A DNA stretch of 64,000 nucleotides from JBEEJL01 sp043744215 (lineage in GTDB: Bacteria > Pseudomonadota > Gammaproteobacteria > Burkholderiales > JBEEJL01), in NCBI GenBank assembly GCA_043744215.1, contig JAYTVC010000012.1, positions 33,805-97,804 on the forward strand, written 5' to 3'. A program made the position numbers and the translations under genes. The notes beneath the pieces were generated by a model, which made no database searches, was not told the DNA's origin, and saw nothing but the letters and a program-made list of their open reading frames with translations. Shown here piece by piece: positions 25,610 to 35,184 of this stretch; within the stretch, counting starts at the first letter, position 1, and each line of letters starts with the position of its first letter.

Positions 25610-25812
25610 CGTTTTGCGCAACCGTCACCTGTTCGCGCATGCGCGACAGTTTGAAACTGCGCGGGAATAGGAAACCGAAAAAAATAAAGAACGGGGGCCA
25701 GTTTGACGGTTATTGTTTCAATCGCAGCGAATAATGATTGCGTATTTAATTGCATGATCAGGCTGGCTCAACAACTTGGCGATGAAATAATTTGCAATAA
25801 AACGACGGCTCA

Positions 25813-26655
25813 CTACGAAGACGCCACTTTGCGCGGAATCTGAAACAAGCCTCCCTTTTGCTTGTCGCGAGCGGCCTCTTCCACCAGTTTGGCATCCACT
25901 GTCTGGCGCTGCACCGCGTAGGCGTAAACCAATACCGTGTCACACAACAAATTGATCAATCGCGGCGTGCCATTGGTTTGTGCATACACGACATCGCAAG
26001 CGGTATCGCTGAACAACTCCGGGTTAATGCAGCCGGCATAAAGAACACGATGGCGGATATAGCCACGCGTCTCTTCACGGTCCAGCGGCCACAGGTGATA
26101 ATCCACCGCGATACGTTGCGCGAATTGTTCAAGCTCCGGGCTGGTGAGAGTTTCACGCAATTGCGGCTGGCCTACCAGCACCACTTGCAGCACCTGGCTT
26201 TTATCCGCGTTCACATTGGATAACATGCGCAACTCTTCCAGCGTTTCCGGCGACATGTTTTGCGCTTCGTCCACTATCAATACCGTGCGGCGGTTGTTGG
26301 CGTATTCACTGATAAGAAATTCCATGAAGGCCTGGAACATCTCGACTTTTTCCTTGCCTTTATAGTCGAGGCCGTAGGCGTACAAAATCCATTGCAGCAA
26401 TTCGCCGAAGGAACGGTGAGTATTGGAAATCAACCCGACCGTGACATCACGGTTCATACGATTAAGAATGTGGCGAATCAGCGTGGTTTTGCCGGTGCCA
26501 ATTTCACCGGTGATCACATTAAATCCGGCCTGATTCATCATGCCGTATTCCAACAGGTCGAGCGCGGCCCGATGCTTGCTGCTGGGATAGAGAAAACTGG
26601 GATCGGGGATAATCGAAAACGGTTTCTCTTTGAACCCGAAATAATTTTCGTACAT
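25813..26655 (-). CDS. ExeA/GspA-like AAA+ ATPase of XrtA-type polysaccharide loci
   Basis: 280 residues. MYENYFGFKEKPFSIIPDPS is the typical start of this family. Walker A is GEIGTGKT (50-57) and Walker B is VLIVDEAQN (about 125-133); an arginine-finger region follows in FAQRIAVDYHLWPL. The family, found beside the tyrosine kinase in exosortase-associated EPS loci, is thought to energise or regulate assembly; its direct substrate is not known to me. It lies two bases after the BY-kinase gene on the same transcript, as in those loci. Confidence 0.85.
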   Translation of the reverse strand: MYENYFGFKEKPFSIIPDPSFLYPSSKHRAALDLLEYGMMNQAGFNVITGEIGTGKTTLIRHILNRMNRDVTVGLISNTHRSFGELLQWILYAYGLDYKGKEKVEMFQAFMEFLISEYANNRRTVLIVDEAQNMSPETLEELRMLSNVNADKSQVLQVVLVGQPQLRETLTSPELEQFAQRIAVDYHLWPLDREETRGYIRHRVLYAGCINPELFSDTACDVVYAQTNGTPRLINLLCDTVLVYAYAVQRQTVDAKLVEEAARDKQKGGLFQIPRKVASS

Positions 26656-26657
26656 GG

Positions 26658-27521
26658 TCAGGCGCTCCGGGGACTAAACCAGCGGCTGAACGTGCCTGCA
26701 GTGCTGGCGTAAACCGATTGCATTTCCGGGACTTTGTTAAGCACGGTGCCGATCAGTTTGTCTGTTTCGATAAGCTCTGCCGCGTTGCTGGCCGCGTGGG
26801 TAGGAGTCTTGCCCTCTTCCACCACCATGATGGCGGCTTCAACGTGGGGAATAAACACGGTGGCATCCGCAACATTGAGCATCGGCGGCAAATCAAACAT
26901 AACGTAGCGCGAGGGGTACCGGGTTTTCATTTCCTGTACCAGTTTGATCATGCGCTGGGAACTCAGCATCTCGGATGAATTGAGAATACGTTTGCCGGCC
27001 GGCAACACCACCAGACGCGGTATGCCGGGATGAATCAGCAACTCGTTAAGCGGCACGCCATCGGTTAGATAATCGGAAAGCCCTCGCACGTCGCCCAAAC
27101 CGAGCAATCGATTAAGCGTGGGGTTACGCATGTCGGCATCCACCAGCAGCACCGTCTTGTCTACCTCAAGCGCTAAACTCAAGGCCAGGTTAAGCGCCGT
27201 GAGCGACTTGCCTTCGCCGGCGCCCGGGCTGGTGATGGCCAGTGTATTGGCACCGCGTTCGCGCATACGGTGCAGAACTTGCGTACGCAAAACCTTATAC
27301 GCGTCGGAATATCCATTTTGTTCTGGTGCACGGATAACCCGGTTGGCGCGCAATGTTTTGGGAGACAGCGTTACCGTGCGCGTTTGCGTGTATTCGATTT
27401 CTTCAAAGCGCGGGACAGGAGACTGGTTGGGCAGGTTGACGAGTTTCCCTTGCTCAAGCCAGCCAGTTTCGCTGCCGCGCTCTTGGCGGGCGCGGTCGAG
27501 TGCTTCTTTTATGCGTTCCAT
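26658..27521 (-). CDS. CpsD/CapB-type tyrosine kinase (BY-kinase) cytoplasmic subunit
   Basis: 287 residues. The P-loop is SPGAGEGKS (98-106), Walker A' is VLLVDADMRNP (about 124-134) and Walker B is VMFDLPPML. The N-terminal RA-rich helix (MERIKEALDRARQERG) is the usual docking segment of the exosortase-associated kinases. The C-terminus has only one Tyr (SVYASTAG) instead of the Tyr cluster of Wzc, so autophosphorylation is probably limited. It should work with the membrane chain-length protein encoded 21 bases upstream to set polymer length and export. The following gene is the ExeA-like ATPase. Confidence 0.87.
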   Translation of the reverse strand: MERIKEALDRARQERGSETGWLEQGKLVNLPNQSPVPRFEEIEYTQTRTVTLSPKTLRANRVIRAPEQNGYSDAYKVLRTQVLHRMRERGANTLAITSPGAGEGKSLTALNLALSLALEVDKTVLLVDADMRNPTLNRLLGLGDVRGLSDYLTDGVPLNELLIHPGIPRLVVLPAGKRILNSSEMLSSQRMIKLVQEMKTRYPSRYVMFDLPPMLNVADATVFIPHVEAAIMVVEEGKTPTHAASNAAELIETDKLIGTVLNKVPEMQSVYASTAGTFSRWFSPRSA

Positions 27522-27542
27522 GTCGTTTTCCTTGATAACATT

Positions 27543-29279
27543 TTATAGCCCCAGCTTGCGCATGAAAACAAACCACGCGACGTCAAGCGGCATCCAGAAT
27601 ATGTGCAATACCAACAACAGGCTGGTGAGCACCACCACGCCCATCATGGCGTGCATAATTTGCGACCAGCGTGCGCTGCTGATATCGCCTGAATTGGAAA
27701 TGTAAGGGATGCTTGCCAGCACCGGAACCGGCACGATGGCGGCCAGCACATTGCCACCGCGTATGGTTTTATCGAGCGCTTCGGCGATACCGCCATACGC
27801 TGCGCCGCCGGCCAATGAGAACAACATACCCAGCAACAGCAATAGTGGGCGATTAGGCTTGGCTGCCTTGTCCGGCAAATTGGGCGCTTCATTCAACGCA
27901 AATCGTTCGCCTTTGCGGTCTTTTTCAAGCCCCTCGGATTGCTGGGCTTCTGACAGCTTGGCTTTAATTTCCTGATAACGCCTGATGGAATTTTCACGCT
28001 CGCGTGAAAGATCAAGATATTCGCGTTCCACTTGCGGCGTTTTTTGCAGGCGCGACTCGTAATCAGCGAGGCGGGATTTGGTCTGGGCCTGTTTCGATTT
28101 CAGCGCGCGTAATTCAGCATTAGTGGCTTCCAGTTGCGCTTGCAGAGTGATGTACGCCGGGTTCTCCGGTTTTCTGGCGGGTTGTACCGATACTGACGGC
28201 GAGCGCGCAATCGCCGCTTCGGTTTGTGCGATGGCACCGCGCAACTTGATAACGTCTGGGTGATCTTCCGTATACCGCTCTTGAGCGGCAACCAAATCAC
28301 CGCGCAACTTGACCAATTTTTTGGATTCTTCAGCGCGATCGCCCGATGCGCCGGATTGTTCCAGCGCTTCGATTTCATTCCGCATTTTTATGACGTCCGG
28401 ATGCTCGGGCGAATACTGCGAGGCAACCGATGCATATTGTGTGCGCAGCGATTTGAGCCGCTCGTCGGTATCGAGAATACGGGCACCGTCCAGGGAAAAG
28501 CTCGGTGTATTCGGCTTGATTTGGGCTAACTGGCCCTCCAGATAAAATTTGCGGTCACTCACCGTCGCCAGTTGGCGCTCCACATCGACCGACTCCGTCT
28601 CGGTACGATCGCGCAATTGTAAATTGAGTTGTGCCAATTCCGGCAGGGTGCCTACATTGCGCTGTTTGAAATTTGCCAAACGCGCTTCCAAATCGGCGAT
28701 TTGATCGTTGAGTTTTTTTGCTTCGTCATCAAGAAAAATAGACGTATCCGACGCTTTTTGACGGCGGGTTTTCAGGTTTTCATTCAGATAGAGCGAGGTC
28801 AATTCGTTCGTGACACGTTGTGCCTGCTCTGGCGTTTCGCCAAAATAAGAAATGCTGAATGCGATGGTTGCCGCGGACTTCTGGCCGTTACGACGATCGA
28901 TAATGTCTGCGTTAATCATCTCCAGCACGATGTTCTTACGCATCTGCTCGAGGATGCCCTCCGTCGCTTCCTGCTTGCGCCGTTTTTCGAACAGGTTGAA
29001 TTTTTCGACGATTCCCCACAAGTGTGGGCGCGTCATGACTTGCTGGCTGATAACCTGGATGCGCTGGTCGGCATAGGTTGTCACGGCTGATTTTACCAAC
29101 TCGGCCGGAACTTCCTGCTCTTCAATCAGGATGGTCCCCGTCGACTTGTACACCGACGGAATGGACATCACGTAAAACGTGGCGGCCGTGGATAAAATGG
29201 CGGCCGGAATCAATACCTGCCATTTGCGGCGGCGGAGTATCTCCAGATAATCGCCGAGTTCCTTCACTTTTTGTTCCAT
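27543..29279 (-). CDS. Wzz/GumC-type chain-length determinant (PCP-2) protein
   Basis: 578 residues from the ATG at 29279, which has AGGAG eight bases upstream; eleven further codons are open but lack a site. An N-terminal membrane helix (VLIPAAILSTAATFYVMSI) follows YLEILRRRKW, the Wzz signature. A long coiled-coil periplasmic part spans about 170-450. A C-terminal Pro-rich segment (LPDKAAKPNRPLLLLLG) leads into the second membrane helix near 490. Unusually, a third hydrophobic segment (MMGVVVLTSLLLVLHIFWM) ends the protein. The cytoplasmic kinase domain is separate, in the next gene. It should control polymer length and link to the Wza-like exporter. Confidence 0.87.
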   Translation of the reverse strand: MEQKVKELGDYLEILRRRKWQVLIPAAILSTAATFYVMSIPSVYKSTGTILIEEQEVPAELVKSAVTTYADQRIQVISQQVMTRPHLWGIVEKFNLFEKRRKQEATEGILEQMRKNIVLEMINADIIDRRNGQKSAATIAFSISYFGETPEQAQRVTNELTSLYLNENLKTRRQKASDTSIFLDDEAKKLNDQIADLEARLANFKQRNVGTLPELAQLNLQLRDRTETESVDVERQLATVSDRKFYLEGQLAQIKPNTPSFSLDGARILDTDERLKSLRTQYASVASQYSPEHPDVIKMRNEIEALEQSGASGDRAEESKKLVKLRGDLVAAQERYTEDHPDVIKLRGAIAQTEAAIARSPSVSVQPARKPENPAYITLQAQLEATNAELRALKSKQAQTKSRLADYESRLQKTPQVEREYLDLSRERENSIRRYQEIKAKLSEAQQSEGLEKDRKGERFALNEAPNLPDKAAKPNRPLLLLLGMLFSLAGGAAYGGIAEALDKTIRGGNVLAAIVPVPVLASIPYISNSGDISSARWSQIMHAMMGVVVLTSLLLVLHIFWMPLDVAWFVFMRKLGL

Positions 29280-29332
29280 GCTGCTTACTCCTGAATCAAG
29301 CTTTGCCGACACGCGGGCCGATTGGTTTGCGG

Positions 29333-30583
29333 TTAGCGCGAAATTGCCGTTTTATTCCACGTATATATAAAATTGATAAATGCGCCTTTGGAGGTCAGTT
29401 TTCTGTCATCGCCGCCATTATTCACCGGCTGCCTTGCGTTGCGATAACTGAGGCCGCCATCCAGGCTCCACTCTCTGCTGGGCACCCAGGTCAAGCGCGG
29501 CTCAATGCGAAAATAACGAATCTTGTCCGCTTCGGCCCCGCCAATGGTGGTGTTGTCGTAATAAGCTGTGGTCAGGGCAAAACGGGAAAGTTCAGTAAGA
29601 TTTTGGTTCCATTCCACCACTGCCCGCCGTGTATCTACCAGTGCATTCACGCCGGCCGCATTGATTTCGCGACCCGCATTGAAGCCGATATTGCCCGACA
29701 GGTATCTTTGTAAAACCTTGAATCCTCCCTGCACGCCTGATTGTTTGGTCGTTCTCGCCGGAGTGGGTAGCGCAGGGGGTGGAATCGGTTGGCTCTCTGA
29801 AGCATCGGCGTCAACATTGAATACACCCAAGCCTACCGACCAGCTTAAAGTTTCATCTACAGGGTGGGAATACAATCCGTTAATGGCCGAATTTTTGAAT
29901 TTTGTGCGTGGAACCACGAGGCTGTTAGGCAACGTCTTCAGTGAACCTAACCGGGCGTTGAGTTCGATTTCATCGTTCTGCGCGGTACGGTAGCGCCAGG
30001 CAGGAATAATTTCGTTGTTGCGATAATCGAGCAGTGCGGTCTTTTGGGCATCCTTGAAACCGACATCCTCAAAGCGGTAGCCGATAGAAAGTGCCGTGCG
30101 TTCATCAAGGTTGTAGGTGTAACTGGGAAACGCGCTGATTCTCTGTCTTTGTTTGCGCTCCAACGGTAACCCGGTTTGCTCCAACAATGTTGCCAGAGTG
30201 GAATCAAGGCTGTTGTTGGATGTCAGGCCAAATTCACTGCGTTCGCCTTTTTCTTTCCAATCAAAATCGAACAACACGTCGTTGGCATTGAGGTCCGTAT
30301 CTTTGTTGTAGCGTCGGCTGGCCACGCGCACTTTGCCGCTCACCTTGCGCACCTCGGTTTCCAGGCCGAACAACACGCCGGGTGAAACGGTAACGCCGAA
30401 GTTGGAACGGATAGCCGGATTATTTTCTGCAAAAAAACGGATGTTGTCGTCATAGCTGGTCGACAGGGCCACTGAAGGTTCAACGGACCATTCCGCCGCA
30501 TGGGACGCCAAGCTCGCGCAGGCGGCGGCAATTAAAACCAGACGCTTTGTCCGGCTGCTGTTTGTGCAATCATTGTTTGACAT
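29333..30583 (-). CDS. Outer-membrane beta-barrel protein of the EPS locus
   Basis: 416 residues with a signal peptide ending near SHAAEW (about residue 30). The rest alternates hydrophobic and polar residues in short strands with aromatic girdle residues (TALSIGYRFEDVGF, DEIELNARLGSL, RFALTTAYYDN, FINFIYTWNKTAIS). I count roughly sixteen to eighteen possible strands. Position between chain-length and exporter genes matches the TIGR03016-type barrels of exosortase-associated EPS loci. It may help the polymer cross or remain at the outer membrane; the function is not established. A proline-rich insert (QPIPPPALPTPART) probably forms an exposed loop. Confidence 0.75.
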   Translation of the reverse strand: MSNNDCTNSSRTKRLVLIAAACASLASHAAEWSVEPSVALSTSYDDNIRFFAENNPAIRSNFGVTVSPGVLFGLETEVRKVSGKVRVASRRYNKDTDLNANDVLFDFDWKEKGERSEFGLTSNNSLDSTLATLLEQTGLPLERKQRQRISAFPSYTYNLDERTALSIGYRFEDVGFKDAQKTALLDYRNNEIIPAWRYRTAQNDEIELNARLGSLKTLPNSLVVPRTKFKNSAINGLYSHPVDETLSWSVGLGVFNVDADASESQPIPPPALPTPARTTKQSGVQGGFKVLQRYLSGNIGFNAGREINAAGVNALVDTRRAVVEWNQNLTELSRFALTTAYYDNTTIGGAEADKIRYFRIEPRLTWVPSREWSLDGGLSYRNARQPVNNGGDDRKLTSKGAFINFIYTWNKTAISR

Positions 30584-30603
30584 ATCGCGCCCTAAAAAAT
30601 GAA

Positions 30604-31221
30604 TCAGGGAACCAGCACCACATCGCCGCTTTTAAGCTGGATGTTCTGGGTCAGGTCGGAACCGTTTTGTACTTTGGCGTATTCGAAAGGAATGGAAATT
30701 TCCTTGCCGCCTTCACGTCGCAAAATTTTAATTTTGTTCTCGGCCGCGTACGGTGTAAGGCCGCCCGCCATGCTCAGTGCCTGCAACACATCGAGGTAGC
30801 GCCCCGTTACCAGTTCGCCAGGCCGATTCACTTTACCGATGACATAAACCTTGTTGCTGACAATTCTCAAAACGGAAACCGACACCACGGGATTGGGAAT
30901 GTAGCGCGTGAGTTTCTGTGTGATTTCCTGCTGGACCTGGACCACTGTTTTGCCGGCAGCCTGCAAATCGCCGACCAGCGGAAAAGCAATGCCGCCATCA
31001 GGACGCACCAGCACTTCTTTTTTCAGCGCATCTTCTTTCCACACGGATATTTCAAGCACATCTTCTGCGCCGATTCGGTAATCGTTGGTCGCGGCTACCG
31101 TGTCTTTGGCGGCAGAGGTCGCCGTCGCGGCCTTGTCGGCAACCGATTGCGCCTGGGCCCATGTCACACACGTCAACATTAAGCCTATGAGAATGAATTG
31201 ATTCAACGTCATTTTTTTCAT
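30604..31221 (-). CDS. Wza-like polysaccharide export protein
   Basis: 205 residues. A signal peptide (MKKMTLNQFILIGLMLTC, cleavage after WAQAQ) is followed by the Poly_export domain (IGAEDVLEISVWKEDALKKE, about 48-130) and one SLBB domain (VYVIGKVNRPGELVTGRYL, about 140-185). AAGG seven bases before the first ATG supports this start. It lacks a lipobox Cys and is shorter than E. coli Wza (about 380 residues), as is usual for the short exporters of exosortase-type loci. It should form the periplasmic/outer-membrane channel or adaptor for the polymer. It is the first gene of the export block and probably the head of the long operon. Confidence 0.85.
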   Translation of the reverse strand: MKKMTLNQFILIGLMLTCVTWAQAQSVADKAATATSAAKDTVAATNDYRIGAEDVLEISVWKEDALKKEVLVRPDGGIAFPLVGDLQAAGKTVVQVQQEITQKLTRYIPNPVVSVSVLRIVSNKVYVIGKVNRPGELVTGRYLDVLQALSMAGGLTPYAAENKIKILRREGGKEISIPFEYAKVQNGSDLTQNIQLKSGDVVLVP

Positions 31222-31390
31222 GAGTACACCTTCATCATGGATATCAAAACGGGTTTTTAAAACCGGATTTTCAACACTATTTCAAAACGCATGCGCTACG
31301 CGTGCTTACCCAAACCACTCAACCATAAATTTTAGACGATATAAGCGCTCATGCCGGAGTGCGCCAAAGCCCGCTTATCCGTTAAAATCA

Positions 31391-31420
31391 TAACCTATTG
31401 ATTTTATTCAATATTTTTAA
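31391..31420 (+). repeat. Dispersed AT-rich element, copy 8
   Basis: TAACCTATTGATTTTATTCA followed by ATATTTTTAA. Exact IHF consensus. It lies in the presumed promoter region of the EPS operon, where IHF bending could matter. Confidence 0.65.
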
Positions 31421-31546
31421 TATCGAGCGGATAATTCTCTCTGTCTGCGGTTGCCCACACTATAACTACAGCATAGCTGGCTTGGAGAAAATCGCACTGG
31501 GGTAAACACTGTATACCCGGCGGGGGCGATTCTTGATTTTGAGGAC

Positions 31547-31565
31547 AAAAGGGCCTTCGCCCTCG
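31547..31565 (-). terminator. Weak terminator of manC
   Basis: On the minus strand AGGGC, loop GAAG, GCCCT is followed by TTT. The stem is only five base pairs, so the call is tentative. Confidence 0.35.
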
Positions 31566-31611
31566 CAGGCTGAAGTCTCGACCGGCGATGCCATTGCGTG
31601 CCTACAACCAG

Positions 31612-33081
31612 TCAGCTTCGGCCGTATACGTCATTGAAGCGCACGATGTCGTCTTCCTCAAGATAAGCACCGGTTTGGATCTCGATGATTTGCAGCGGAA
31701 TCCTGCCCGGGTTTTCCAGGCGGTGTTTGTGGGTCTTGGGGATATAGGTAGACTGGTTTTCTTCCAGAAAAATTTCCTGCTCGCCGTTGACGATGCGCGC
31801 GGTGCCTGCAATGACCACCCAATGCTCCGCCCGATGATGATGCATCTGCATGGAGAGCTTTTGTCCCGGTTTGACCAGAATGCGCTTTACTTTGTAATGG
31901 GGGCCGTCCTCAAGAATAGTATAAGAACCCCATGGCCGCGCAACGGTCATATGCGTCTCGGTCAGCGACGGCGACTTTTCTTTCACCTTGGCCACCAGTT
32001 GTTTGAGTTCATCTACCTGGTCGCGCGGGCACACCAAGGTGGCGTCGCGGGTCTGCACCACGGCGACATTTTTTAATCCCAGGGTTGCAATCAACCCGTG
32101 ATCGCTCCAAAGCAAATTGTCGCGGCTGTTGTGGGCCAGCACATCGCCCTGTATCACGTTGCCCGCTTCGTCCTTGTCGCGCTGTTGATACAACGCCTCC
32201 CAACTGCCCAGATCGCTCCAGCCCATATCCACCGGCACCACGGCGACCTTGTCGCAATGTTCCAGTACGCCGTAGTCAATGGAAAGATCGGGCAAGCTGG
32301 CATATAACTCTTTTGGCGCAACGCCCGTTGTATCGCCCAAGAGAGCGGGCAACGCGGCATGGATTTTCGGTTGCAGTTTTTCCACCCACTTCAAAAATAC
32401 ATCGGCGCGGAAAACGAACATGCCGCCGTTCCAATAATAGCCGCCCTGTTTCAAATAATTTTTGGCTGTTTCTTCATTCGGTTTTTCTACAAATTTGACC
32501 ACGCGCTTGACCTCATCGGCAGTCAATCCGGACAACGGTAATCCCTCGCCCGACTGAATGTAACCGAAGCCCGTTGCCGGTTCGGTCGGCTGCATACCAA
32601 ACAAAGCGATAAAGCCCGACTCGGCCGCTTTTTCTGCTGCATCCCAGGCGGATAAAAAAGCGAGATCATTGGCAACAGCGTGATCGGATGAAAATACCGC
32701 CACCAACGCATCCGGCGTATGTTGCGCGATTTTTGCCACCGCCCACGCGATAGCGGGCAAGGTGTTGCGCCCCATCGGCTCGGCCAATACACCGGCGGCC
32801 AGTTGCGCGCTCACCGCATGACTTTGCCCCGCTACTTCAAACCGATGATCGGCGTGGGTAACTGTCAGCACATGATCGGCACCCACGCGCGGCAACACGC
32901 GACGATAGGTCTGTTGCAGCAAACTCTCGCTGCCATTTAGCGGCAACAATTGCTTGGGCATCGTGGCGCGCGATAGCGGCCACAAACGCGTGCCCGAGCC
33001 GCCAGCGAGAATGATGGCAAAGCGCTTGGGATGCGTTTGCGGTAACGCAGCCGTATTTTTTTGCGCGAGGGGTGCGTTCAT
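31612..33081 (-). CDS. manC: Mannose-1-phosphate guanylyltransferase/mannose-6-phosphate isomerase
   Basis: 489 residues, the full length of bifunctional ManC/AlgA/XanB enzymes. The N-terminal nucleotidyltransferase has LAGGSGTRLWPLSR (25-38), the substrate loop with GRNTLPAIA and FVEKPN. The C-terminal cupin (about 370-480) has PWGSYTILEDGPHYKVKRI, QKLSMQMHHHRAEHW and the metal-binding His and Glu residues of the isomerase. It supplies GDP-mannose from fructose-6-phosphate together with phosphomannomutase, which is not in the window. This suggests that the polysaccharide contains mannose or a GDP-mannose-derived sugar. Confidence 0.93.
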   Translation of the reverse strand: MNAPLAQKNTAALPQTHPKRFAIILAGGSGTRLWPLSRATMPKQLLPLNGSESLLQQTYRRVLPRVGADHVLTVTHADHRFEVAGQSHAVSAQLAAGVLAEPMGRNTLPAIAWAVAKIAQHTPDALVAVFSSDHAVANDLAFLSAWDAAEKAAESGFIALFGMQPTEPATGFGYIQSGEGLPLSGLTADEVKRVVKFVEKPNEETAKNYLKQGGYYWNGGMFVFRADVFLKWVEKLQPKIHAALPALLGDTTGVAPKELYASLPDLSIDYGVLEHCDKVAVVPVDMGWSDLGSWEALYQQRDKDEAGNVIQGDVLAHNSRDNLLWSDHGLIATLGLKNVAVVQTRDATLVCPRDQVDELKQLVAKVKEKSPSLTETHMTVARPWGSYTILEDGPHYKVKRILVKPGQKLSMQMHHHRAEHWVVIAGTARIVNGEQEIFLEENQSTYIPKTHKHRLENPGRIPLQIIEIQTGAYLEEDDIVRFNDVYGRS

Positions 33082-33159
33082 GGCGAGCCTTGATTTAATT
33101 CGGAAAATATTAAGCTGATTACTTTACGCCCTCAGCGACCTTGGGGCAAATACAGTGAA

Positions 33160-35148
33160 CTACTCTACCTTCATGGGTAATATCACCATTTGCACGCCCA
33201 TGAGGTGCAAGATGCGCTGCATCGCCAACGGGGTCTGGTTGTGCAAAATGCGCGTGAACCAATTGTCGTGCACGAAGATCAATTTGCTGGCGAAAAAAAC
33301 GCAATTGGAAAACTCTTCTTTCGCCTGCAACACCAGTTTGGTCAACTCATCCACGCGATCCGTTCCGTAGGCTTCGTAGGCTTTAGCGGCGATGCCGTGC
33401 TGGTGGCAAAAATTCACATAGTAGGCCAACGATTCATGGGTTTCTTTTTGCAGTTTTTCCAGCGCCCCTTCGCCGCCGTATGCGGCTGTATCGACCGAGC
33501 CGACGCTGAGGAATAAAAAGTTTTTGAAATTACCGGGGAACAAACGCTGCACCCACAACATGGTGTGCATGCCTGCGCCGCGGCTGCGACTCACCATAAA
33601 TATCGCCGTCGGCGCGTCGGGATCAAGTTTGGGCGGATTTTCTACCGGGTCGCAGGCCTCGGCGGAAAATAGTTCGTCGATTTTGCGGATCTGCGCGCGG
33701 GTTTCGCTGTAATGGCGTTTAATCAACATGCAAAAGCCCACCACCGCGCCGGTGATAATTACCGCCACCCAGCCGCCCTCAAAAAAGCGGGTGAGAAACA
33801 GCGCAATCAAAATAGTGCTGGTAATCGTAAATGCCGCGCCCGACAACAATAACCGCGCCAGCCAGCCTTTGGTATCGTTGCGATGCCGCCACCAATACAA
33901 ACACAAACCGAACAACGAAATCGAGAACGTCAAAAATACATTGAATGTATAGAGCAACACCAGTAATTCCACTTTGCCGTCGGTATAAAGCAACAACACC
34001 AGCGCGGCAATGCCCATTAACAACACACCATGCTTGGTCACCAAACGTGATGACAATGACGAAAACTGATTCGGCACCCATTGATCAACCGCCATGTTTG
34101 CCAGCACGGACGGCCCGCCGAGAAAGCCCGTGTTCGCCGCGACGAACAACAAACCGGCCGCCGACGCCAGCACCAGCGGCAGAAAATATTTGGTCCAATC
34201 AAAACCGAACAGCGTCCATTCACTGGTGATTTTTTGAAACACGATGGCATTAAGCGTTTTGCCCGCTTCCGGTTTCACATCCCACAATAAATACAGCAGC
34301 AGAATGCCCGATGCGGCGATGGCCAGTGACAGCGCCATATAAAACATCGTCCACTTGCCCGTGCGCACGCGCGGCTCGGCGAGGGTATTCACATTGTTCG
34401 ACACGGCTTCTAGCCCGGTGTAAGTGCCGCCGCTGGCCGCGTAGGCGAGTATCAGCGTCCACATCACAAACCAACCGCCATCTTTTGCCGCCATGTCGCG
34501 CGTCTCATTCAGCGTGGCGGGTAGCAGCGCGGGTAAGTGATCAAGGTGTGAATACACGCCGATGCCGATCATCAACAAATGCAGCACGACAAATGACATG
34601 AATATCGGCAGCAGAATATTGATCGCTTCTTTCATGCCGCGCAGATTGAGATAAATAAGCAATACAATAATAAAAATCATCACGCCAATGCGCACGGCAT
34701 GGCTGAACGGATAAATACTGAACAGCGCATCGATGCCTGCGGCCACCGATGTGGTGATGGTCAACGCGTAATCGACGATTAACGCCGCGCCGGAAATCAA
34801 TCCCCATTTCGGGCCGACCAGCACGGTGGAAACTTTATATCCGCCGCCGCCACTGGGAAACAAATCGATCACTTGGTTGTAGGCCAGCGCGATGATGAAC
34901 ACCGTTGCCGCGAGCGCAAAACACATGTAGAGCGCGAGGTGGGTATGCGTGCCGAGTGCGAGATACGTCAGCTCGGGGCCGTAAGAAGAAGACGACAGTC
35001 CGTCGGCACCGAGGCCGACCCAGGCGAAAAATGCCACCAGCGAAATCGCGTGGCGCGTCTCAGGCTTGAGGGGATCAAACGGTTTGCCGAAAAAATTGAC
35101 GCGCAGGCGTTGCAAAAAAGTCGGCGGCGGAAGCTGTGTGGTTGTCAT
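33160..35148 (-). CDS. APC-superfamily permease, KimA-like
   Basis: 662 residues. About twelve membrane helices occupy 30-480, starting with WVGLGADGLSSSSYGPEL, which is close to the KimA (YdaO) potassium importer signature, and containing FPSGGGGYKVSTVL. A soluble C-terminal part (about 495-660) follows, with a USP-like alpha/beta pattern (APTAIFMVSRSRGAGMHT, ASKLIFVHDNW). In KimA the cytoplasmic domain binds c-di-AMP; that ligand is not general in proteobacteria, so regulation here may differ. Likely a potassium or amino-acid proton symporter. It stands alone between manC and a TPR gene. Confidence 0.78.
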   Translation of the reverse strand: MTTTQLPPPTFLQRLRVNFFGKPFDPLKPETRHAISLVAFFAWVGLGADGLSSSSYGPELTYLALGTHTHLALYMCFALAATVFIIALAYNQVIDLFPSGGGGYKVSTVLVGPKWGLISGAALIVDYALTITTSVAAGIDALFSIYPFSHAVRIGVMIFIIVLLIYLNLRGMKEAINILLPIFMSFVVLHLLMIGIGVYSHLDHLPALLPATLNETRDMAAKDGGWFVMWTLILAYAASGGTYTGLEAVSNNVNTLAEPRVRTGKWTMFYMALSLAIAASGILLLYLLWDVKPEAGKTLNAIVFQKITSEWTLFGFDWTKYFLPLVLASAAGLLFVAANTGFLGGPSVLANMAVDQWVPNQFSSLSSRLVTKHGVLLMGIAALVLLLYTDGKVELLVLLYTFNVFLTFSISLFGLCLYWWRHRNDTKGWLARLLLSGAAFTITSTILIALFLTRFFEGGWVAVIITGAVVGFCMLIKRHYSETRAQIRKIDELFSAEACDPVENPPKLDPDAPTAIFMVSRSRGAGMHTMLWVQRLFPGNFKNFLFLSVGSVDTAAYGGEGALEKLQKETHESLAYYVNFCHQHGIAAKAYEAYGTDRVDELTKLVLQAKEEFSNCVFFASKLIFVHDNWFTRILHNQTPLAMQRILHLMGVQMVILPMKVE

Positions 35149-35184
35149 CGGAATGGTGGGAAGAAAAGCGCGGTGCCGGCACCG

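Larger units (their letters stand above)
31222..31611. other. Intergenic region upstream of the EPS operon
   Basis: 390 bases without a gene, between manC and the exporter gene on the same strand. It holds a copy of the dispersed AT-rich element about 170 bases before the exporter start and a weak terminator for manC. This is the likely site of the main EPS promoter; I cannot define it. Confidence 0.45.
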
